Below are positions 56,499 to 64,000 of a stretch of 64,000 bases of DNA, in pieces. The notes under the pieces were generated by a model that saw only the letters and a program-made list of their open reading frames with translations, was not told the origin of the DNA and ran no database searches. How positions within the stretch are numbered: position 1 is the stretch's first letter; each line of letters begins with the position of its first letter. The stretch is from NCBI RefSeq assembly GCF_012849215.1, contig NZ_CP051682.1, forward strand, positions 1,488,001 to 1,552,000, given 5' to 3'. This DNA is from Mucilaginibacter robiniae. GTDB lineage: Bacteria > Bacteroidota > Bacteroidia > Sphingobacteriales > Sphingobacteriaceae. Made by a program: the position numbers and the translations under genes.

Positions 56499-57902
56499 AT
56501 GCAAGCAGCACATTTCCCGTCAGGATTTTTAACCTCATTACATCAGGCACCAGGCTTTCAGCAAGATACCTTTACACAAACGCATGTAAATGGACAATCG
56601 CCAACATCTATTCGGATTAATCCATTTAAAGCTATCCCGGTACCTGATGTGCAACCTGTGCCCTGGTGTGCTAATGGATATTATCTGAACAATCGTCCTT
56701 CTTTTACATTTGATCCACTGTTTCATGCAGGGTGTTATTATGTACAAGAAGCTTCTTCTATGTTTATTGATTATATACTGAAGCATATCCGTAATGATGA
56801 AGATGCATTAAAGATATTGGATTTATGTGCCGCACCAGGTGGCAAAAGCACACTCATTAGTTCTGTTATGCAAGAAGATGATTTATTAGTTGCTAATGAA
56901 ATTATTAAAACCCGTGTACCTATACTTACCGATAACCTAAACCGCTGGGGGCGGGCTAATGTAGTAGTCACCAACAACGACCCTAAAACTTTCAGTGCGC
57001 TGAAAAGCTTTTTTGATATTATAGTAGTGGATGCCCCTTGTTCCGGCTCGGGTATGTTCCGCAAAGATCCAGCAGCTATGGAAGAATGGTCGGAAGCTAA
57101 TGTAACTTTGTGCCAGCAGCGGCAGGAACGTATATTGGCTGATGTTTATCCGGCTTTGCAGGAAGGTGGCTATTTTATCTATTCTACTTGCTCATACTCT
57201 TATGAAGAAGATGAAGCAGTTCTAGATTGGCTTTGTGAAGAATTTGATGTTGAAACCGTGCGCATACCTGTACCTGCCGAATGGGGTATTGTAGAAAGCC
57301 AATCGGCCCGGCATCAAGCCTGGAGTTACCGGTTTTACCCGGATCAGGTAAAAGGTGAAGGCTTGTTTGCAGCCTGCTTGCGTAAAAAAGAGAGCAGTGG
57401 TTATTTATCTAACTATAAACCCAAGACACAAAAACCTGATTACAAGGAAATAGATAAGCTTAAATCTTATGTTGAAAACCCGGACCAGCTACACTTTTTT
57501 AAATTAAATGAAGATTGGCTGGTAATTCCGAAAGTGCACAAAGATAGTTTAAATACCTTACAGCAATACTTGTACATTAAAAAATCAGGTATTCGTTTAG
57601 GTAAAATGGCCGGTAAAGATTTAATACCCGACCATGAATTGGCTTTAAGTTTATTGGTTAACAAAAATATGTTTTTACAAACAGAACTTACTTACGAGCA
57701 AGCCATTGTCTATTTGCGGAAAGAGAACCTTAATAATTTAAGCGCCGAAAGTAAAGGATGGAGCTTAATGATGTATGTAGGGCAAGTACTGGGTTGGGCA
57801 AAGTTGTTACCTAATAGGATGAATAATTACTACCCGAAAGAAATAAGAATACTAAGTACACAGTCTGCAAAAGGAGGAACATTAACCGATTCTGCTGAAT
57901 AG
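56499..57902 (+). CDS. rRNA cytosine-C5 methyltransferase (RsmF/NOL1-NOP2-Sun family)
   Basis: From the ATG at 56499 the protein has 467 residues. The SAM-binding DLCAAPGGKS (108-117) and the two catalytic cysteines in DAPCSGSGMFRKD (C177) and YSTCSYS (C227) define an m5C RNA methyltransferase. A C-terminal extension (about 300-467) resembles the RNA-binding region of RsmF/YebU rather than RsmB. It is divergent from the rRNA operon, so a ribosome-modification gene sits directly beside its likely substrate. The target position is inferred. Confidence 0.92.
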   Translation: MQAAHFPSGFLTSLHQAPGFQQDTFTQTHVNGQSPTSIRINPFKAIPVPDVQPVPWCANGYYLNNRPSFTFDPLFHAGCYYVQEASSMFIDYILKHIRNDEDALKILDLCAAPGGKSTLISSVMQEDDLLVANEIIKTRVPILTDNLNRWGRANVVVTNNDPKTFSALKSFFDIIVVDAPCSGSGMFRKDPAAMEEWSEANVTLCQQRQERILADVYPALQEGGYFIYSTCSYSYEEDEAVLDWLCEEFDVETVRIPVPAEWGIVESQSARHQAWSYRFYPDQVKGEGLFAACLRKKESSGYLSNYKPKTQKPDYKEIDKLKSYVENPDQLHFFKLNEDWLVIPKVHKDSLNTLQQYLYIKKSGIRLGKMAGKDLIPDHELALSLLVNKNMFLQTELTYEQAIVYLRKENLNNLSAESKGWSLMMYVGQVLGWAKLLPNRMNNYYPKEIRILSTQSAKGGTLTDSAE

Positions 57903-57938
57903 CTAGTATATCCCTCCTTTTACAGTAAACTTTTTGAA

Positions 57939-58310
57939 TTAATACTGCCCTGTTGATAACATTACCAATGTACAGGCTGATAGTGTTTCTATTCCCCGCT
58001 CGCGAGCCAGCTTTTTCAATTCCGGATTTTCAGTACCTGGATTGAAAATAATTCGCTTAGGGTTGGTACTTAGTATATAATCATACAACGGCGGCTGGTT
58101 ATGCGGCCCAACATACAGCGTTATGGTATCTATATCGGCATGTATGGTTTCTGGTTTCTCAATAGGTACACCGGCCACTTCACCTTTTTTAATACCTACG
58201 TTTACAATATCGTGCCCGGTGCGCACCAAGCGGTTAGCAGCAAGATAAGCATAGCGGCTAGTGTCGGGTGTGGCACCTAATATCAAAGTTTTCTTTTCTT
58301 TAAGTAACAT
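57939..58310 (-). CDS. CoA-binding domain protein (YccU-like)
   Basis: The 123-aa protein has a Rossmann-type CoA-binding fold: TLILGATPDTSRYAYLAANRLVRTGHDI at the N-terminus and PKRIIFNPGTENPEL around residue 90. The small YccU-like family binds CoA but its biological role is unknown. Its start overlaps the 3' end of the DinB gene by 11 bases, so the two are co-translated. Confidence 0.85.
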   Translation of the reverse strand: MLLKEKKTLILGATPDTSRYAYLAANRLVRTGHDIVNVGIKKGEVAGVPIEKPETIHADIDTITLYVGPHNQPPLYDYILSTNPKRIIFNPGTENPELKKLARERGIETLSACTLVMLSTGQY

Positions 58311-58782
58311 GGTGTATATGGTTTAATATAGCAATTTGACCGGCATGATAAATCTGATGCTGAATAAAGCCACGTATAAGTTCTTTATAACTGGTTACGG
58401 GCTCACTGCCACGCTGATCGTTAATGAGTTGTTCCCATTGGCTAGGCTGCAAAGCCTGCATCGCATGCATCAAGTTATCATTGGCCCTACTTAATTCAAC
58501 AACCAATTCCTGCCAGTTTTGTTCGCCGGGTAAACCTGCATCCGGCCAATCCCCGCGGGCTGGTACACCGGCCGGGTTGCCCTGTAGCCTACTTATTACT
58601 TCCTCAGTATAACCAATCATATGCAATATGATTTGAGCAATACTATTTTCGCCATTGCTGGTTTTAGCATAAGCTGTTTGCCAGCTTACCTGACCAATCA
58701 ACCGGTTAATGTTGGTGCCATACCAGGGTTGACCATCAAAAACATTACTTAATTCGAATTGAAGCTGTTGAGCAGTTTCCAT
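58300..58782 (-). CDS. DinB family protein
   Basis: The 160-aa protein fits the four-helix DinB/YfiT fold with a His triad for a metal ion: one His in IILHMIGY (around residue 54) and two in FIQHQIYHAGQIAIL near residue 140. Members include bacillithiol or mycothiol S-transferases and damage-inducible proteins of unknown function. In Bacteroidota a thiol-transferase role is possible but not shown. It is co-transcribed with the CoA-binding gene. Confidence 0.85.
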   Translation of the reverse strand: METAQQLQFELSNVFDGQPWYGTNINRLIGQVSWQTAYAKTSNGENSIAQIILHMIGYTEEVISRLQGNPAGVPARGDWPDAGLPGEQNWQELVVELSRANDNLMHAMQALQPSQWEQLINDQRGSEPVTSYKELIRGFIQHQIYHAGQIAILNHIHHVT

Positions 58783-58952
58783 AGTTATAGAAAAACTAAT
58801 TTGTTCACAATGTTTTAGCCGGCCCTATTTACGGGCATCTACTTGTTGCAATGCTTTTCAACCTTCTGAAAATTTCTCTTATTTGCTTAAAATGTTTTTA
58901 AGGCTAAGCCGTCTGCCTAAATAAAAACATAAATACCTTGGTTACCGCTCTG

Positions 58953-59507
58953 ATGCCCGAAGAAAAAAACAGCTACCTCCTGAAAGCCATTAAAGATTAT
59001 GGCCAAAGCTTGCTGTCGTTTATCCGCAGGCGGGTAAAAAATGATGCGGATGCTGAAGACATACTGCAGGATGTCTGGTATCAGCTGAGCGCAATGGTCA
59101 ACGCCTCACCGGTTGAACAAACCGGGGCCTGGCTGTACCGTGTAGCCCGCAATAAAATTACGGATAAATACCGCAAGCATTCGGAAAGCTTACTGGACGA
59201 CTTGTTTGGCAATAATGACACCGACGATGAGCCGGATTACAGCGCCATTTTATTCACCGATGCCCAAACCCCCGAAACAGAATATTTGCGCAACTTATTT
59301 TGGGAAGAACTTTTTGCCGCATTAGATGAACTTCCACCAGAGCAGAAACAGGTATTTATTTGGCAGGAGCTGGACGATATGCCGTTTCAGGAAATTGCCG
59401 AGCGTACCGGCGTAAATGTACAAACGCTGGTATCGCGCAAACGCTATGCAGTATTGCATCTGCGTAAGCGATTAAAACAATTGTACGAGGAGTTAACAAA
59501 ACATTAA
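58953..59507 (+). CDS. ECF-type RNA polymerase sigma factor
   Basis: From the ATG at 58953 the protein has 184 residues: region 2 (LLSFIRRRVKNDADAEDILQDVWYQLS, about 20-46), a middle linker rich in Asp (around 85-105) and region 4 (LPPEQKQVFIWQELDDMPFQEIAERTGVNVQTLVSRKRYA). It directs transcription of a specialised regulon. No classic anti-sigma factor follows. Instead a small membrane protein starts 10 bp downstream and is presumably co-expressed. Confidence 0.92.
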   Translation: MPEEKNSYLLKAIKDYGQSLLSFIRRRVKNDADAEDILQDVWYQLSAMVNASPVEQTGAWLYRVARNKITDKYRKHSESLLDDLFGNNDTDDEPDYSAILFTDAQTPETEYLRNLFWEELFAALDELPPEQKQVFIWQELDDMPFQEIAERTGVNVQTLVSRKRYAVLHLRKRLKQLYEELTKH

Positions 59508-59517
59508 GTAAAAAACG

Positions 59518-59907
59518 ATGAGAAAAATATTTTATAAAGGCCGATTTATTTTCGTGCCGATTATAGCTGCTGCTTTTTTAACAATAATCAGCTTTATAGT
59601 AATGCAATTGTGGAACAACCTGCTGCCCGATATTTTGCATGTAAGCACAATTACCTTTTGGCAGGCTATGGGGATTTTCATATTATGTAAAATATTATTC
59701 GGCTTTGGCCGTGGCGGACGGTTTGGCGGAGGCACGCCGTGGATGCGTAACCGTATGGCAGAAAAATTCAAAAACATGAGTCCAGAAGATCGGGAGAAAT
59801 TTCGGGAGCAGTTCAGCCGTCATCGGTGTGGGCCTCGAGGCCGATGGGGATGGGATGAACCCAAAACAGAAGATAAAGCTATGCCGTCTTCGGAAGAAAA
59901 CCTTTAA
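59518..59907 (+). CDS. Small two-helix membrane protein downstream of the ECF sigma gene
   Basis: The 129-aa product has two hydrophobic helices (about residues 11-31 and 46-62), a Gly/Arg linker (GFGRGGRFGGG) and a soluble Arg/Glu-rich tail with MSPEDREKFREQF, a segment reminiscent of periplasmic Spy/CpxP- or heavy-metal-sensor-like helices. I do not recognise the family. The 10-bp spacing to the sigma gene suggests it modulates or depends on that sigma factor. A terminator follows, so the pair forms a two-gene unit. Confidence 0.72.
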   Translation: MRKIFYKGRFIFVPIIAAAFLTIISFIVMQLWNNLLPDILHVSTITFWQAMGIFILCKILFGFGRGGRFGGGTPWMRNRMAEKFKNMSPEDREKFREQFSRHRCGPRGRWGWDEPKTEDKAMPSSEENL

Positions 59908-59933
59908 ATTTTAACCTTATTGCGAGTTATAGA

Positions 59934-59990
59934 AAAAGCAACCTCTAAAATGTACTATGTATTTAGACACACCTTAGAGGTTGCTTTTCA
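59934..59990. terminator. Terminator after the sigma factor / membrane protein pair
   Basis: A perfect 15-bp stem (aaaagcaacctctaa at 59934-59948 with 59974-59988) is flanked by A and T runs and can act in both directions between converging genes. Confidence 0.85.
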
Positions 59991-60026
59991 ACCTTCAACA
60001 TTGCATTGCTGTTGAATCTTATATTT

Positions 60027-61577
60027 TTAACCTAACTGCTTTATTGCAGCTAATGCACAATTAATACCATCAATAGCTGCCGAAATGATGCCTCCTGCAT
60101 AACCAGCGCCTTCACCACAAGGGTATAAACCGCTGATTTGCGGATGCTGCAAAGTTTCCCGATCACGCGGAACTTTTACGGGTGATGATGTTCGCGACTC
60201 TACGCCTACCAAAATAGCCTCGTTGGTGTAATAACCTTTCATTTTACGGCCAAACGCTGGTAATGCTTTTTGCAGACGCTGGTGTATCCAGTCTGGCAGC
60301 ACTTCTTTTAATTCTACACTTTTTACGCCGGGCAGATAGGAGTTTTTAGGTAAATCAGTTGAAATTCGCCCTTCTACAAAATCAATCATGCGCTGACCGG
60401 GAGCAACCAGGTTACCTCCACCTCCTGCAAAAGCGGCTTGTTCAACCTGCTGCTGAAAACGCAATAATTTAAAAGGGTCGTTATTATTGCCCACAACATC
60501 TTCTAGATTGATTTGCACCACGGTACCTGAATTAGCATAAGGATTATTCCGTTTGGATGGGCTCCAGCCATTGACTACTATTTCGCCAGGTTCGGTTGAG
60601 CAAGGAGCAATGATACCGCCGGGACACATACAAAACGAAAACACTCCCCGATTATCTACCTGCTCTACCAAACTGTAATAGGATGGCGGCAGGTATGGTC
60701 CGCGTATATCACAATGGTATTGCGCTTTATCTACAATTTCTTGCGGGTGCTCAATACGTACACCTAAAGCAAAAGGCTTGGCTTCAATTAGAACATTCTG
60801 CCGGTGCAACATTTCAAATACATCGCGTGCCGAATGGCCGGTAGCTAGTATAACGGCATCTGCTTTGATATGATCGCCAGCCGCCGTATGTACACCGGCT
60901 ATTTTATCAAACTGAGTATCCAGTGCGGTTACTTTAGTATCAAACTGAATTTCGCCTCCGGCATTCAATATGGTTTCGCGCATGGCAGTGATAATATGCG
61001 GCAACTTATTCGTACCAATATGCGGACGAGCATCTACCAAAATATCTGCCGAGGCACCATGTGCTACAAATATTTTCAAAACTTGGTTTACATCTCCCCG
61101 TTTGGTTGACCGGGTATAAAGTTTACCATCCGAGTAAGTACCTGCCCCACCTTCACCAAAACAGTAGTTGGATTCAGGATTAACTAAGCCTTGCTTGTTA
61201 ATATTAGCCAAATCACGCCGGCGTTGTTTTACATCTTTCCCACGCTCTAAAACAATGGGCTTGTAGCCTGATGAAATACATTGCAGGGCAGCAAACAAGC
61301 CAGCCGGGCCAGCGCCCACAATAATTACCGGTTTTCTATCTTTAACGTCAGGGTAGTGGGTAGTGAAGTTTTCAGGTTGATAAGGTTCATCTACAAAAAC
61401 CTTTACCTGCATACGGTAAACTACCTTGCGACCACGCGCATCGATAGAACGTTTTATAATCTGAACAGCAATAATGCGCTTGGGTGATAGTTTAGTAGCA
61501 ATAGCTGCTAAGTTTTTTAAAGCGGATTCATCTTCGTGTTGCTCGGGCGAGCACACCAGTTCAATTTCTTTAATCAT
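60027..61577 (-). CDS. NAD(P)/FAD-dependent oxidoreductase (HI0933/YhiN-distant flavoprotein)
   Basis: From the ATG at 61577 the protein has 516 residues. It has an N-terminal alpha/beta domain (about 1-90), then the FAD-binding VIIVGAGPAGLFAALQC (around 83-100), the GGAGTYSDGKL segment, VILATGHSARD and the C-terminal GEGAGYAGGIISAAIDG. The family is widespread but its substrate is unknown. Frame extension to 61622 lies upstream of a clear -7 box and is rejected. It converges on the sigma-factor unit. Confidence 0.88.
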   Translation of the reverse strand: MIKEIELVCSPEQHEDESALKNLAAIATKLSPKRIIAVQIIKRSIDARGRKVVYRMQVKVFVDEPYQPENFTTHYPDVKDRKPVIIVGAGPAGLFAALQCISSGYKPIVLERGKDVKQRRRDLANINKQGLVNPESNYCFGEGGAGTYSDGKLYTRSTKRGDVNQVLKIFVAHGASADILVDARPHIGTNKLPHIITAMRETILNAGGEIQFDTKVTALDTQFDKIAGVHTAAGDHIKADAVILATGHSARDVFEMLHRQNVLIEAKPFALGVRIEHPQEIVDKAQYHCDIRGPYLPPSYYSLVEQVDNRGVFSFCMCPGGIIAPCSTEPGEIVVNGWSPSKRNNPYANSGTVVQINLEDVVGNNNDPFKLLRFQQQVEQAAFAGGGGNLVAPGQRMIDFVEGRISTDLPKNSYLPGVKSVELKEVLPDWIHQRLQKALPAFGRKMKGYYTNEAILVGVESRTSSPVKVPRDRETLQHPQISGLYPCGEGAGYAGGIISAAIDGINCALAAIKQLG

Positions 61578-61609
61578 GTTGATATGCCGGGTTTTTATCC
61601 CGGATAGTG

Positions 61610-61617
61610 CAAAGATA
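61610..61617 (-). promoter_or_regulatory. -7 box for the flavoprotein gene
   Basis: TATCTTTG followed by C on the minus strand, 32 bases before the ATG at 61577; it decides against the upstream start. Confidence 0.65.
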
Positions 61618-61776
61618 CGCATTGTACACTTGGCTAAAAAGCGTTCGGTGCAATGCTGCTAGTGTTCGATATCGAACAATTCTATTCGCTCTTTCAAAAT
61701 TATATGACTAGCTATCAATACTTTACTTAAATGGTGTTAAAATTGGCACAAGGGTAATCAAGAAATTGACAAAGTC

Positions 61777-62340
61777 ATGATTGCTACAGAAACTACGTTG
61801 AAACGGATTTGGGAAGGCTGCAAACAACATAACCGCAAGCAACAAGAATTATTATACCAATTGCTGGCACCACGTATGCTAACTGCGTGTCTGCGTTACA
61901 TTGCTGATCGTGATGAAGCGCAGGACGTTATGCAAGAAGGCTTTATTAAAGTATTTAGTGCCATGCACAAGTACCGCGGCGAAGGCAGCCTGGAAGGATG
62001 GATACGCCGCATTATGGTGCACTCTGCTATTTCCAGACACCGTAAACAGAAATTAGTGGTGTTAGCAGATGAACTACCCGAGGGTATGCATACGCAAATG
62101 ACTTACAATAACAATAACTTGGAAGCTAAAGATTTGCTGCATTTGATACAACAGCTACCCGACACTTACCGGAATGTTTTTAACCTGTATGCTATAGAAG
62201 GCTACTCGCACCAAGAGATTGGCAATGTACTGGGCATATCCGAACTGGTATCACGTACTACCTTATGCCGGGCACGTGGTGTATTGAAAGATAAATTATC
62301 GGGTTTACAAGCCCGTGAAAAACATAGGCTGGCAAGCTGA
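61777..62340 (+). CDS. ECF-type RNA polymerase sigma factor
   Basis: The 187-aa protein has region 2 (RYIADRDEAQDVMQEGFIKVFSAMHKYRGEGSLEGWIRRI, about 41-80) and region 4 (LPDTYRNVFNLYAIEGYSHQEIGNVLGISELVSRTTLCRARG). The subgroup with SLEGWIRRIM is expanded in Bacteroidota. No anti-sigma gene or TonB transducer is adjacent, so it may be constitutively produced or controlled in trans. A strong terminator follows. Confidence 0.93.
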   Translation: MIATETTLKRIWEGCKQHNRKQQELLYQLLAPRMLTACLRYIADRDEAQDVMQEGFIKVFSAMHKYRGEGSLEGWIRRIMVHSAISRHRKQKLVVLADELPEGMHTQMTYNNNNLEAKDLLHLIQQLPDTYRNVFNLYAIEGYSHQEIGNVLGISELVSRTTLCRARGVLKDKLSGLQAREKHRLAS

Positions 62341-62405
62341 ACGTCAAGAAGCTTTAGTTTGTATAATCAAGTTCAACTATCAGGAGCTGATAGTATATTA
62401 AAACA

Positions 62406-62441
62406 AAAAGCGGTTTCTATTAATAGAAACCGCTTTTTATA
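62406..62441. terminator. Terminator after the second ECF sigma gene
   Basis: A perfect palindrome of 17-bp arms (aaaaagcggtttctatt and complement, 62406-62439) with A and T runs serves the converging pair of genes. Confidence 0.9.
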
Positions 62442-62467
62442 TCTTATAAGTTAACCTTTGCTGGCGT

Positions 62468-62668
62468 TTACTTTAGTACAATAAATACCCAACGTAAAGC
62501 CATCAGTATACCGATAATCAGAATGATATTTGATAGGCTGGTAAAAAGAAAGCCGTGGCCCCATACTTCATCCAGGAAACGGACGAACACACCAGCCATA
62601 CCCACAAATATAGCTAAGGTTAAAAATACATAATATTTGGTTTCGTTTGCACCTTGTGTTGAACTCAT
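62468..62668 (-). CDS. Small two-helix membrane protein
   Basis: The 66-aa protein has a polar N-terminus (SSTQGANETKYY), one hydrophobic helix (about 13-30) and a second (about 42-64), with FLDEVWGHG between them. No family is recognised. A -7 box (TATTTTTG, 62695-62702, minus strand) lies 27 bases upstream of the ATG, supporting expression. Confidence 0.7.
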   Translation of the reverse strand: MSSTQGANETKYYVFLTLAIFVGMAGVFVRFLDEVWGHGFLFTSLSNIILIIGILMALRWVFIVLK

Positions 62669-62732
62669 GGCTTTACTTTTTAATTACAATCGTACAAAAA
62701 TATAAATGTTTGCTTAATTCAGCTTAACAAAT

Positions 62733-63608
62733 TTAAATTTTAAGTGCAGGAGATGTAGGAAGCCTTTTACGCTTGTACCATTTCACCAACAGCCATATCA
62801 AACCACCAGCTATTGCAAACAACCAAAGATTGGTTAATAACACAACTACATCAGTAAACATAGTTAAACCACTGCTTAACGCCAAACCTATTCTGCTCCA
62901 GAACGAAATACGATAATTATCGGTATCATCATTAGCTATTGTTTCTTTCATGATGGTATTGTTTTGATATAGGCTAATATCAACCACGCTATTTTTTACA
63001 GCGGCATCGATCCGCTTGTTGGCAATTTTCTCACTGGTGATATCATCTTTCAGGGTGACTACCTGGGTAGGATCTTCAAATTTTAGCTTACCGGTGTTCT
63101 GCTGATGAACAATCTGCGAACGGTTACTTTGCTTTAGGCTTGCTTCCAGATAATCTAAAGTTTTATCTTCCACATCCATTTGACGTACATCTACCCGCAA
63201 ACCCATGTGGCCTACTTGGCTCACAAACTGCTCTAAACTATCAGATGGAATTCGCACGGTCATATCTGCAGCGGTACTAAATGCTGAAACCAGTAAAATA
63301 GAATCTTTATTTAAATGAATACGCTGGCTACCTTCTGTTACCGCTTTCATGTGGTGGTGCATAACCAAGCCGTGGTAACTTCGGGTAAGATGGGTTATGC
63401 TCTCACAGCTTTTTTGCACATCAGCTACCTTCATTTCCATAGCTGCAGTTTTAACTAAGCGGCTTTGAACAGAATCAGTATTTATACTATCAGTGGTTAT
63501 GGAGGCAGAATCGGCTTTATTCAAACTTTCATATCGATCCGGACTCCCTTTACAGGCCCCCAACAAGCAAAGCGCGGCCAGGAGCACCAATAAGTTGCTC
63601 ATTTTCAT
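62733..63608 (-). CDS. DUF4349 domain lipoprotein
   Basis: The 291-aa product starts with a lipoprotein signal (LLVLLAALCLLGACKG; lipobox LGAC, Cys19). A large extracytoplasmic DUF4349 domain follows, with VKTAAMEMKVADV and ADMTVRIPSDSLEQFVSQVGHMG typical of the family, and long helices (around 145-190). A C-terminal membrane helix (about 255-278) precedes a basic tail. The function is unknown; homologues are often linked to envelope stress. The next gene upstream is 240 bases away and that gap holds the atpG terminator. Confidence 0.85.
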   Translation of the reverse strand: MKMSNLLVLLAALCLLGACKGSPDRYESLNKADSASITTDSINTDSVQSRLVKTAAMEMKVADVQKSCESITHLTRSYHGLVMHHHMKAVTEGSQRIHLNKDSILLVSAFSTAADMTVRIPSDSLEQFVSQVGHMGLRVDVRQMDVEDKTLDYLEASLKQSNRSQIVHQQNTGKLKFEDPTQVVTLKDDITSEKIANKRIDAAVKNSVVDISLYQNNTIMKETIANDDTDNYRISFWSRIGLALSSGLTMFTDVVVLLTNLWLFAIAGGLIWLLVKWYKRKRLPTSPALKI

Positions 63609-63794
63609 AACATTAAGTTTTAAGCTTTTGTTATTGATACTTTGAGCAATTAAAATGTAACCTATGGCTCGTTATTGCAACAGACTTGTTACACAAAGCC
63701 AAATAGCTGGAACATCTGTAAAAGACAACCTAATACGTGGGGTGTGTTTAACAATTATATTTGAGCAACAATTAGACGGGCATGGCAGTAAAAC

Positions 63795-63827
63795 AAAAAA
63801 GCCAAGCTGTTAAGCTTGGCTTTTTAA
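63795..63827 (-). terminator. Terminator downstream of atpG
   Basis: gccaagc (63801-63807) pairs with gcttggc (63814-63820), extended by A/T runs. It lies 20-50 bases after the atpG stop codon. Confidence 0.85.
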
Positions 63828-63845
63828 TTAATTCTTTACAAGTAA

Positions 63846-64000
<155 letters not shown>

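Overview
The window is chromosomal DNA of a member of the Bacteroidota, most likely Sphingobacteriaceae (Mucilaginibacter/Pedobacter-like; the genus is my inference). Supporting signs are the TAnnTTTG promoter -7 boxes just upstream of many starts, the near absence of Shine-Dalgarno sites despite an intact anti-SD in 16S rRNA, lineage-typical genes (GH115 glucuronidase, DUF3127, exported Nif3, OprB-type porin), and short intergenic palindromic repeats. No prophage, integrase, insertion sequence or CRISPR array is visible.

Layout: 1-2079 is the 3' part of a GH115 alpha-glucuronidase. 2.4-5.1 kb holds a fructose-6-phosphate aldolase/transaldolase and a split transketolase (non-oxidative pentose phosphate steps). 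5.3-9.9 kb holds a DUF3127 protein with an SSB-like tail, an RNA methyltransferase, a small exported protein, an XRE regulator, an HD phosphohydrolase and a porin. 10-20.4 kb (mostly minus strand) holds an MFS exporter, a frameshifted M28 peptidase, recG, RidA with a 47-aa membrane protein, an OmpA-type porin, an Xaa-Pro aminopeptidase (+), pyrH and nagA. 20.5-23.2 kb is the rplM-rpsI-rpsB-tsf operon. 23.4-31.7 kb (mostly plus) holds an exported Nif3 homologue, a flavin oxidoreductase, a desaturase, an aminotransferase, murA and a second MFS transporter.

31.7-50.1 kb is a molybdenum island. The minus-strand run moaC-mobA-(sulfite-oxidase-fold protein)-modABC-moaD-moaE-moaA-moeB-moeA covers molybdate uptake and most molybdopterin synthesis. 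Beyond a retropepsin-like protease lie two divergently transcribed PaoABC-type molybdoenzyme operons, one with a Tat signal on its 2Fe-2S subunit and one without. Oddities are a MobB-like domain without a P-loop fused to MobA, a cysteine-free sulfite-oxidase-fold protein next to modA, a MoeB lacking most zinc cysteines, and no MogA/MoaB in the window.

50.3-56.4 kb is a complete rRNA operon on the minus strand (16S, tRNA-Ile, tRNA-Ala, 23S, 5S) preceded by three or four tandem promoters. 56.5-64 kb holds an rRNA cytosine methyltransferase, a CoA-binding protein, DinB, two ECF sigma factors (one with a small membrane partner), a flavoprotein, small membrane and DUF4349 proteins, and the 3' end of atpG at the right edge.
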